Below, one piece after another: positions 1 to 7,471 of a DNA stretch of 40,606 nucleotides. The notes beneath the pieces are model-generated. The model had not been told where the DNA came from. It did not search any database and saw only the letters and a program-made list of their open reading frames with translations. The position numbers and the translations under genes were made by a program. Source of the DNA: an uncultured Acidobacteriota bacterium (GTDB taxonomy: Bacteria; Acidobacteriota; Blastocatellia; Pyrinomonadales; Pyrinomonadaceae); contig CADEGD010000004.1 of the NCBI GenBank assembly GCA_902826795.1, positions 43,927 through 84,532 on the forward strand, given 5' to 3'. Positions within the stretch are counted from its first letter, which is position 1, and every line of letters starts with the position of its first letter.

Positions 1-441
1 GCTGAAAAAAAGTTTAATGAGATCAAAGAAGACTTCGAACAAATACAGGTAAGCCAAAGCGCCATCGTCGCTGCCTATCAAACCGCGAAGAAGATCGACT
101 ACAAACTGATCTCGACCGGCGCTGATCAGATCGGGAAACGCGGCGAGCGGTTAAACGCAAACCTCTTCCCGCCGGTTCCTCAAAAGGACGGTAAGAAAAA
201 GAGGGATAAGGATAGAGTTGCCGAGTCACAGCCGGTGCCCAGAATGCTGCCGGGCGACATAAAAACCGTGATCGCCGAGATGGACAACACTCTGGCCGTG
301 TTCGTCGCCAACGCAATGTTCTCAAATTCGAGGGTAGTTAACGCAGCAGACCATGCCCGTGCAAAGTCAGACCTTGAATACGTGATCGCTTTAAGCAGGA
401 AGCTACAGGAACTATCGGCCGCACAATTGGTAACAAACTGA
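1..441 (+). CDS. C-terminal part of an unrecognised protein (5' end outside window)
   Basis: The frame is open from the first base of the window to a TGA at 439-441 and gives 146 residues, so this is the 3' end of a larger gene. An internal ATG at 235 is possible as a start, but the same frame continues upstream without a stop, beginning AEKKFNEIKEDFEQIQ, so the longer reading is preferred. The sequence is hydrophilic and mostly helical-looking, with a Lys/Asp-rich linker near residues 66-76 and no recognisable motif. I do not know its function. It is separated by about 120 bp and a promoter from the glycosidase operon that follows. Confidence 0.6.
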   Translation, partial: AEKKFNEIKEDFEQIQVSQSAIVAAYQTAKKIDYKLISTGADQIGKRGERLNANLFPPVPQKDGKKKRDKDRVAESQPVPRMLPGDIKTVIAEMDNTLAVFVANAMFSNSRVVNAADHARAKSDLEYVIALSRKLQELSAAQLVTN

Positions 442-489
442 CGTGTAATTGGTATCGCCAATTCAACAGTCTGACGGCGTAGCTTTCGC

Positions 490-518
490 TTGAACATCCG
501 CGAGCAATTGCATAGAAT
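490..518 (+). promoter_or_regulatory. sigma70-type promoter for the glycosidase operon
   Basis: A TTGAAC -35 box (490-495), a 17-base spacer and a TAGAAT -10 box (513-518) lie 47 bases before the start of the GH3 gene. A GAAAGG ribosome-binding site follows just upstream of that ATG. The boxes are seen directly; activity is inferred. Confidence 0.6.
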
Positions 519-565
519 AGTGGCTCTTTTACCAATCTTCGCAACTTAGAAAGGACAAACATCAA

Positions 566-2932
566 ATGAAAAAGACGTCGCTGCTTTTGACGATTTCAAT
601 CTGTCTACAGATCTTTTGCTTGCCTCTGCAACAAAGTTATGCCCAAGGGCCGAGCGATCCTGTCAATCAGGACATTATGGACAGCGAAGCCTATTCCCGC
701 GGCGCCGGTCAGCGTCCGCGATTGCGTAACGCTTCGACGCAGATCGAGGCGTTGTTGCGGCGGATGACGGTCGAGGAAAAGGTCGGGCAGATGACGCAGC
801 TTGCGATCGATCAGATCACGTCGGGCTCAGATTCGGCCATCGCGATCGATCCGGCGAAGCTCGAAAAGGCGATCGTTCAATACAAGGTCGGGTCGATCCT
901 TAACGTCAGCGGCCACGCGTTGCCGGTCGATAAGTGGCACGACATCATCGGTTCGATCCAGAAGTCGGCGGGAACGACGAGACTCAAGATACCGGTCATC
1001 TACGGCATCGATTCGATCCACGGAGCAAATTACGTTTACGGTGCGACGCTATTCCCGCAACAGATCGGGATGGGAGCGTCGTGGAATCCACGTTTGATGG
1101 AAAAGGCCGCCGAGATCGCGGCGAAAGAAACTCGGGCGGCGGCAATACCCTGGAGTTTCTCGCCGGTGCTCGATGTCGGCCGTCAGCCGCTGTGGCCGCG
1201 TTTTTGGGAGACGTTCGGCGAAGATCCGTACCTGGCAAGCGTGATGGGCGTCGCGTTCGTTCGCGGGTTGGAAGGAAAAGATGTTGCGGATGACGTCTCT
1301 GTCGCGTCGAGCCTCAAGCATTATGTCGGATACAGCATGCCGTTGAGCGGGCGCGACCGGACTTCTGCATGGATACCGGAAAATCACCTGCGCGAATACT
1401 TCCTTCCACCTTTCGAGGCGGCAGTAAAAGCCGGTGCCCGCACGGTGATGGTAAATTCCGCCGAGATAAACGGCGTTCCCGGCCACATCAACAAGCATCT
1501 GCTTACCGACGTTCTCAAAGGCGAGATGAAGTTCGATGGTTTCATCGTGTCTGATTGGGAAGATATCAAAAAACTCGTGAATCAGTGGAAAGTTGCGGCG
1601 GACGAAAAAGAAGCGACGCGAATGGCGATCATGGCAGGCATCGATATGAGCATGGTGCCGAACAGCTTCAGCTTTAGCGATCACCTGATCGAACTCGTGA
1701 AAGAGCGCAAGGTTCCGATGACGCGAATCGACGACGCCGTCCGGCGTATCTTGCGGGTCAAATACGAGCTTGGATTATTCGAAAACCCGTTGCCGAACCC
1801 GGTGGTCAAGAACAACTTCAACAAGCCCGAATACGTCGAAGCGAGTCTTCAGGCTGCACGAGAGACGATGACGCTGCTGAAGAACGAAGGCAACATTCTT
1901 CCGCTTCCGAAAAACAAGAAGGTCCTCGTAACCGGCCCGACCGCCGATTCTCTGATCTCGCTCAACAACGGCTGGACGTGGACGTGGCAAGGTTCGGAGC
2001 CGTCGCTTTATCCCAAAAACAAGATGACGATCCAGGCCGCGATCAAGCAGAAGGTTGGCGATCGAAATTTCGAGTTCAGGCAGGGCACGGCGATCACGCG
2101 CCCGCCGAATACGCCCGTCGGCGGAACGCCGGTGATGTACGATGTCGAAGTCGACGTAGCAAAGGCGGTTGCCGAGGCAAAGGATTCCGACTACGTCGTG
2201 TTGTGTCTCGGTGAAGGTTCGTATACGGAAACGCCTGGCAATATCACGGACCTCACGCTGCCCGAAACTCAGTTAAGGTTCGCGGAACAGATAATTGCGA
2301 CGGGCAAACCAGTGATCCTTGTTTTAGTTGAAGGTAGGCCGCGGCTGATCAGCCGTATTGCGGAAAAGGTCAAGGGTGTGCTGCTCGCTTATAACCCCAG
2401 CGATGAAGGCGGCCGTGCGGTGGCCGACGTGTTGTTTGGCGACTATAACCCGAACGGCAAACTGCCGTTCACCTATCCACGCTCGACAAACAATCTTCTG
2501 ACTTACGACCACAAGCTGTTTGAGGTCGAGGCGACGAGCTTCGGCAACACTGCTACACAGCCACAGTTCGAGTTCGGTTCGGGCCTGAGCTACACGACCT
2601 ATCGTTACAGCGACCTGAATGTATCGTCGCGGTCGGTCGCTCCGATGGGAAATGTGAATGTTTCGGTAAAGGTCACGAACACCGGATCGCGAGCCGGCAA
2701 AGAAACCGTGATCCTGTATCTGCGCGACGAGGCGGCGACTCTCGCCCCGCCCGGAAGGCGTGTCAAGCGATTCGCAAAAGTTTATCTTGAACCGAATCAG
2801 TCAAAAACGCTTACGTTCACGCTTTCACGAGGCGACCTTTCGTTCATTGATGCCAACAGCCGTTCGGTCGTCGAACCGGGCGATTTTTCGGTAATGGTCG
2901 GCGGCCTGACTGAGAAGTTTACGCTTCGATAA
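566..2932 (+). CDS. bglX: Glycoside hydrolase family 3 beta-glucosidase (BglX-like), exported
   Basis: A 788-residue GH3 enzyme that should release terminal beta-D-glucose (or xylose) from beta-linked oligosaccharides in the periplasm or outside the cell. Residues 1-27 form a signal peptide ending near SYAQG. An N-terminal GH3 barrel follows, with the substrate-binding KHY motif near residue 252 and the nucleophile Asp330 in the FIVSDW motif. The second alpha/beta domain spans about 430-660 and an Fn3-like domain occupies the last 100 residues. Length and domain order match periplasmic BglX enzymes. It is first of four close genes, only 6 bp before the GH5 gene, and is preceded by a clear promoter. 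The exact sugar specificity cannot be read from the sequence. Confidence 0.93.
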   Translation: MKKTSLLLTISICLQIFCLPLQQSYAQGPSDPVNQDIMDSEAYSRGAGQRPRLRNASTQIEALLRRMTVEEKVGQMTQLAIDQITSGSDSAIAIDPAKLEKAIVQYKVGSILNVSGHALPVDKWHDIIGSIQKSAGTTRLKIPVIYGIDSIHGANYVYGATLFPQQIGMGASWNPRLMEKAAEIAAKETRAAAIPWSFSPVLDVGRQPLWPRFWETFGEDPYLASVMGVAFVRGLEGKDVADDVSVASSLKHYVGYSMPLSGRDRTSAWIPENHLREYFLPPFEAAVKAGARTVMVNSAEINGVPGHINKHLLTDVLKGEMKFDGFIVSDWEDIKKLVNQWKVAADEKEATRMAIMAGIDMSMVPNSFSFSDHLIELVKERKVPMTRIDDAVRRILRVKYELGLFENPLPNPVVKNNFNKPEYVEASLQAARETMTLLKNEGNILPLPKNKKVLVTGPTADSLISLNNGWTWTWQGSEPSLYPKNKMTIQAAIKQKVGDRNFEFRQGTAITRPPNTPVGGTPVMYDVEVDVAKAVAEAKDSDYVVLCLGEGSYTETPGNITDLTLPETQLRFAEQIIATGKPVILVLVEGRPRLISRIAEKVKGVLLAYNPSDEGGRAVADVLFGDYNPNGKLPFTYPRSTNNLLTYDHKLFEVEATSFGNTATQPQFEFGSGLSYTTYRYSDLNVSSRSVAPMGNVNVSVKVTNTGSRAGKETVILYLRDEAATLAPPGRRVKRFAKVYLEPNQSKTLTFTLSRGDLSFIDANSRSVVEPGDFSVMVGGLTEKFTLR

Positions 2933-2938
2933 ACGAGT

Positions 2939-4060
2939 ATGAGAAGAATCATCGCAGTTGTTTTGCTGATCGTATTCGCGAGTGTTTCGATGCTCGCGAA
3001 TACGACCGCTCACGTCCGGGCCAAACGGCTCGGGCTCGGAATGAATTTCTCATATCTCGAGAACTGGTGGCTAGGAACGAAAGAGAAAAGCTATTCCGAC
3101 TTTCTAAAATCCGCCGATGCCGAGAAAAAGCTCGGAGCCTTCAAGAATATTTCTCGGGCGGGCTTCAAGACGGTTCGAGTCCCGATCAGTTTCGGAGCGT
3201 GGGCTAGTTACGAACAGCCGTATCGTTGGGCGATACCTGAAGGAATTCAGTTCGCCGATAAGTTTATCGAGGCGGCGGTCGCCGAAGGACTTTATGTCAT
3301 CATCGATCTTCACCACGTCGAGTTAGACAATAGCGTCAAAGGTTCGGATTCGACCGAACGGCTCGTCTGGCTTTGGACCGAGATCGCGAATCGATACAAG
3401 AAGCTGGATCCGGAAAAGGTCTTCTTCGAGATCCGAAACGAGCCGCACGACATCAAAGCCGAAGACTGGCGCGCGCAGGCCGAGGTGCTGATCAAAACGG
3501 TGCGGCAGATCGCTCCGCAGCATTCACTCGTCGTCGGTTTTCACGATTGGAACGCTCGGCAGGCGATGATCGATTCCAAGCCGTTTGCGGACAAAAACAT
3601 CATCTATACGTTCCATTATTACGATCCCTTTATTTTCACTCATCAGGGAGCGACGTGGTCTTCGCCCGGCCTGCCGGAGCTTCGCGGACTGCCGTTTCCC
3701 GCCGATAAAAGAACGATCGAAGTTCCGAGCACGGCCAAGGGAACGTGGATAGAAGAGAAGATCAAAAATTACGCGGGCGACTCGAAAGCATCCAAAATGT
3801 TCGACGATCTAAAGGCGGCAAAATCCTGGTCGGAGAAAAACGATGTGCCGATCTTTGTCGGCGAGTTCGGATCTTTCGGCAACTTTGCCACGATGGAGAA
3901 TAGATGCCGCCATGCCGAGGCCGTGTATTCCGCACTCGGCAAGTTAGAATTATCTAACGCGTGGTGGGAATGGGATGGCGGGTTCAGTATGTTTGATAAA
4001 GGCACGGGTTCCATCTCAGGCTGCATGCAAACCGCGATCAAGAAATTCAACGAACGCTGA
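2939..4060 (+). CDS. Glycoside hydrolase family 5 endoglucanase-like protein, exported
   Basis: A 373-residue secreted GH5 protein, probably an endo-beta-1,4-glucanase or related endo-glycanase. A signal peptide covers residues 1-24. The family signatures are present: the acid/base Glu168 in the RNEP motif and the nucleophile Glu309 in VGEFG, with HH (DLHHVE), FHYYDPF and NAWWEWDGGF around the substrate cleft. There is no carbohydrate-binding module. The ATG lies 6 bp after the GH3 stop codon, so the two are almost certainly co-transcribed; the endo-enzyme would make oligosaccharides for the GH3 exo-enzyme. Cellulase versus mannanase activity is undecided. Confidence 0.9.
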   Translation: MRRIIAVVLLIVFASVSMLANTTAHVRAKRLGLGMNFSYLENWWLGTKEKSYSDFLKSADAEKKLGAFKNISRAGFKTVRVPISFGAWASYEQPYRWAIPEGIQFADKFIEAAVAEGLYVIIDLHHVELDNSVKGSDSTERLVWLWTEIANRYKKLDPEKVFFEIRNEPHDIKAEDWRAQAEVLIKTVRQIAPQHSLVVGFHDWNARQAMIDSKPFADKNIIYTFHYYDPFIFTHQGATWSSPGLPELRGLPFPADKRTIEVPSTAKGTWIEEKIKNYAGDSKASKMFDDLKAAKSWSEKNDVPIFVGEFGSFGNFATMENRCRHAEAVYSALGKLELSNAWWEWDGGFSMFDKGTGSISGCMQTAIKKFNER

Positions 4061-4079
4061 TTCGAATTATCCTCAAACT

Positions 4080-6146
4080 ATGTTTTATCGACCCTTGAGA
4101 ACCATCCTCGTCGGTTTCGTCTTTTTGTGCGCTGCGGCTTCGGCTTTCGCTCAAACTCAGGCCTCATTAGTCGCGGCACGTCGAAGCTTGATGCCCGTTC
4201 CCGCAAATGTGAATTGGCGTGAGGGCAGGCTTCCGGTCGGCAAGAATTTTAGTTTTCGTTTTGTCGGGCAGACCGATGAACGAACACGGCAATATGCGTC
4301 GCGCGTCATGCGGCGGCTAGAGGGGCGAACGCTTTTTGAATTCGTGCGAGAAGCATCGACTTCACCAAATCCGACGCTGCTGATCGAAACTGCAACCACC
4401 GGGACCGCGATCCCGAAACTTGGCGACGACGAGTCTTACACCCTCGATATCGGCTCGACCCAGATAAAGCTGACGGCTCCAAATTCGGTCGGGGCAATGC
4501 GTGGGCTTGAAACTCTCTTGCAGCTTTTGGAAGGCGATGCGAACGGCTTCTACTTTCCGGCCGTTTCGATCTCCGATAAGCCCCGATTTCAGTGGCGTGG
4601 GTTGATGATCGATTCCGCACGCCACTTTCAGCCGGTTGAGGTTATCAAACGCACGCTCGACGGCATGGCTTCGGTAAAGCTGAACGTACTCCACTGGCAC
4701 CTGACCGAAGACCAGGGCTTTCGCGTCGAGACAAAGAAGTTTCCCGAGCTTCACCTGCAGGGTTCTGACGGACTGTTTTATACGCAGGCTGAGATACGCG
4801 ACATCATCCGATACGCCGCCGACCGCGGGATCCGCGTGATGCCTGAGTTCGATATGCCGGGCCACGCGACTGCGTGGCTAGTCAGCCATCCCGAGATCGG
4901 AAGCGCGCCCGGTCCTTACACGATCGAGCGGCGGCCGGGCATCTTCGACCCGACTCTCGACCCTACCAACGAGAAAACTTACAAGCTGCTTGAGCCGTTC
5001 TTTGCCGAGATGGCCGCGCTTTTCCCCGATGCATACATGCATATCGGCGGCGACGAGAACGAAGGAAAGCAGTGGAACGCGAACGCAAACATTCAGGCGT
5101 TCATGAAGAAGAACGGCATCAAGGATAACCACGAGCTTCAGACATATTTCAATAAGCGAATCCTCAAGTTCCTGCAAAAGAACAACAAGATAATGATGGG
5201 CTGGGACGAGATCTTTCAGCCCGATCTGCCAAAAGATGTCGTGATCCATTCATGGCGAGGCCAAAAAGCCCTGGCCGACGCGGCGAAGCAGGGCTTTCAA
5301 GGCGTGCTTTCAAACGGATACTACATCGACCTCTCGTTCCCGGCTTCGCAGCATTACGTCGTAGATCCGCTTCCCGCCGATACGACGCTTTCGGCAGAAG
5401 AACAGAAGCGAGTGCTCGGCGGCGAGGCTACGATGTGGGCCGAGTGGGTTTCGCCGGAAACTATCGACTCGCGCGTCTGGCCGAGAACGGCGGCGATCGC
5501 CGAACGCCTGTGGTCGTCGCGCGAGGTCAACGACATCGACGATATGTACCGCCGGCTCGATGTAGTTTCGATCCGGCTTGAAGAACTGGGCCTGGCCCAT
5601 ATTCGAAATCAGAAAATGCTTTTACGGCGGCTTACGATGGGCAAAGACACAACAGCTCTTGAGGTGCTCGTGACGTTGATCGAGCCGGTCAAAGAATACA
5701 AGCGCTATCAGGTTCGGCCGCAAACGATGTTGTCTCCGCTCACCGGCCTGATCGACGCCGCGCAGCCCGATGCGCCTAGTGCGAGAAAATTTAATCGAAC
5801 GGTTGAGCGACTTCTTGCCGGCGGCAATCGAGCCGAACTGCTCGGCGGCCTGCGGTCGATGGTCGAGGGCTGGCAAACTCACGAGAATCAACTTGCCGAA
5901 GTGATAGCAAATTCTCCTGCTCTTGCCGAAGCACGACAGTTGCCGGACGATCTGCGCGCTCTCAACCGGATAGCCCTGGAAGCCATCTTCTCTCTCACCA
6001 ACGGTTCGTCGCGGACCGCTGACTGGCGAACGGCCCGCATTGCGGAGCTCGATGCCATCGCAAAACCAAAAGCGGCGGTCGAGTTTGCTCATATTGCAGG
6101 GATCAGAAAATTGGTAGACTCAGCTGCGGGCGTTCGAGCTCAGTAA
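4080..6146 (+). CDS. Glycoside hydrolase family 20 beta-N-acetylhexosaminidase, exported
   Basis: A 688-residue GH20 enzyme expected to remove terminal beta-GlcNAc/GalNAc from glycans by substrate-assisted catalysis. The start at 4080 is chosen because it gives a good signal peptide (MFYRPLRTILVGFVFLC through AFAQ) and lies 19 bp after the GH5 gene; an earlier in-frame start at 3975 would lie inside GH5. A GH20b-like domain (about 30-160) leads into the barrel with HWHLTEDQGFR, the DMPGHATAW segment, and the catalytic pair Asp325-Glu326 in HIGGDE. The last 180 residues after the barrel are helical and not assigned. Its place in the operon widens the substrate range to amino sugars such as chitin or peptidoglycan fragments. 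Confidence 0.92.
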   Translation: MFYRPLRTILVGFVFLCAAASAFAQTQASLVAARRSLMPVPANVNWREGRLPVGKNFSFRFVGQTDERTRQYASRVMRRLEGRTLFEFVREASTSPNPTLLIETATTGTAIPKLGDDESYTLDIGSTQIKLTAPNSVGAMRGLETLLQLLEGDANGFYFPAVSISDKPRFQWRGLMIDSARHFQPVEVIKRTLDGMASVKLNVLHWHLTEDQGFRVETKKFPELHLQGSDGLFYTQAEIRDIIRYAADRGIRVMPEFDMPGHATAWLVSHPEIGSAPGPYTIERRPGIFDPTLDPTNEKTYKLLEPFFAEMAALFPDAYMHIGGDENEGKQWNANANIQAFMKKNGIKDNHELQTYFNKRILKFLQKNNKIMMGWDEIFQPDLPKDVVIHSWRGQKALADAAKQGFQGVLSNGYYIDLSFPASQHYVVDPLPADTTLSAEEQKRVLGGEATMWAEWVSPETIDSRVWPRTAAIAERLWSSREVNDIDDMYRRLDVVSIRLEELGLAHIRNQKMLLRRLTMGKDTTALEVLVTLIEPVKEYKRYQVRPQTMLSPLTGLIDAAQPDAPSARKFNRTVERLLAGGNRAELLGGLRSMVEGWQTHENQLAEVIANSPALAEARQLPDDLRALNRIALEAIFSLTNGSSRTADWRTARIAELDAIAKPKAAVEFAHIAGIRKLVDSAAGVRAQ

Positions 6147-6159
6147 GCAAGAAAGATAG

Positions 6160-7356
6160 ATGACTCAATCAAACCATATCGGCCGGCGTTGTTTTCTCGG
6201 CTTTGCCGCAGGACTCGGCGCGGCATCGCTGACTCGCGATCTACTCGCTCAGCCGCCGCGATCTAAAGCACGAGATATGCTTCTTTATGTCGGTACGTAC
6301 ACTTCGGGCGAAAGCAAGAGCAAGGGGATCTACATCCATAAGTTCGACGGGGCGACCGGAAAGCTAACGCCGCATCGCGTAGTCGAAGGCGTCGAAGAAC
6401 CGTCGTTTCTTACTATCGACCGCCGCGGACGCTATCTTTTTGCCGTCAACGAAACGATAGAATTCGACGGAATGAAATCGGGAGCCGTCAGCTCGTTCGA
6501 GATCGATCGGAAGTCGGGCGACCTCAAGCTCCTCAATAAGCAACCGAGCATGGGCGGAGCGCCGTGTCATATAACTGCGAGCGATAACGGCAGGTTTGTG
6601 CTCGTCGCAAATTACGTAGGCGGGAATGTCGCGGTGCTGCCGGTCGGTGAAGACGGAAGGCTTGGCAAGGCCATCGACCTCGAACAGCATTCCGGAACCG
6701 GGCCGAATAAAGACCGGCAGGAAGCGGCCCACGCTCATTCGATCATTCTCGATAAAAAGAACAACTTCGCGTTCGTCAACGATCTCGGAATCGACCGCGT
6801 GATGATCTACGAGTTTGACGACAAAAAAGGAATGCTTACGTCAAACAGCACGCAGCCTTACTATTCGACTGCGGCCGGAGCCGGCCCGAGACATTTCAAG
6901 ATCCATCCGAATGGCAAATTCGCTTTCGTCGTAAACGAGCTGGATACGACGCTTACGTCTCTCGCATTCGATGCGAAAACGGGAGCGCTAAAAGCGATCG
7001 ACACGCTCTCGACTTTGCCTGCCGGAGTGTCGGACCCGTCCAACAGTTGTGCCGACCTGCATGTGTCACCGAACGGCGAATACGTTTACGCGTCGAACCG
7101 CGGCCATGACAGTATTGCGGTTTACGCTTTCGATAAAGCGTCGGGAAAGATGCGGTTGGTCGAGATCGTTTCCACACGAGGAAAAACGCCGCGAAATTTC
7201 GCGATCGATCCGACTGGAAGCTACTTGCTCGCCGCCAACCAGCGGTCCGATTCGATCGTCACGTTTGCGATAGACAAAAGCTCTGGAAAGCTGACTTATA
7301 CCGGGGCCACGATCGAGACGCCCACGCCAGTTTGTCTGCAGTTTTTCGAGCTGTGA
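6160..7356 (+). CDS. Lactonase, seven-bladed beta-propeller family (Pgl-like), Tat signal
   Basis: A 398-residue protein of the 6-phosphogluconolactonase-type beta-propeller family (Pfam Lactonase). The N-terminus has a twin-arginine-like signal (GRRCFLGFAAGLGAASL), so it is probably folded before export. The body shows the repeated blade pattern of the family: LLYVGTYTSG, SFLTIDRRGRYLFAVNE, FVLVANYVGGNVAVLP, GPRHFKIHPNGKFAFVVNE, VSPNGEYVYASNRGHDSIA and a final NFAIDPTGSYLLAANQ. It starts 13 bp after the GH20 gene with GAAAG as ribosome-binding site and ends the operon. Because it is exported, a role on sugar lactones outside the cytoplasm is more likely than the pentose phosphate pathway; the substrate is unknown. 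Confidence 0.88.
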   Translation: MTQSNHIGRRCFLGFAAGLGAASLTRDLLAQPPRSKARDMLLYVGTYTSGESKSKGIYIHKFDGATGKLTPHRVVEGVEEPSFLTIDRRGRYLFAVNETIEFDGMKSGAVSSFEIDRKSGDLKLLNKQPSMGGAPCHITASDNGRFVLVANYVGGNVAVLPVGEDGRLGKAIDLEQHSGTGPNKDRQEAAHAHSIILDKKNNFAFVNDLGIDRVMIYEFDDKKGMLTSNSTQPYYSTAAGAGPRHFKIHPNGKFAFVVNELDTTLTSLAFDAKTGALKAIDTLSTLPAGVSDPSNSCADLHVSPNGEYVYASNRGHDSIAVYAFDKASGKMRLVEIVSTRGKTPRNFAIDPTGSYLLAANQRSDSIVTFAIDKSSGKLTYTGATIETPTPVCLQFFEL

Positions 7357-7471
7357 GGGCACTATTGACGCTGGCGCGCACAAAAGTGTTGTTATAGAAT
7401 AGTTCAGCAATTCCGCAGTTCTATTTACAGAAAATTTATTGTCTTCCACCGGAGTGAGTACGCTGTACCGG

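Noticed and set aside
3975..4079. Upstream start of the GH20 gene at 3975
   Set aside because: It lies inside the GH5 coding region, and the start at 4080 gives a clean signal peptide.
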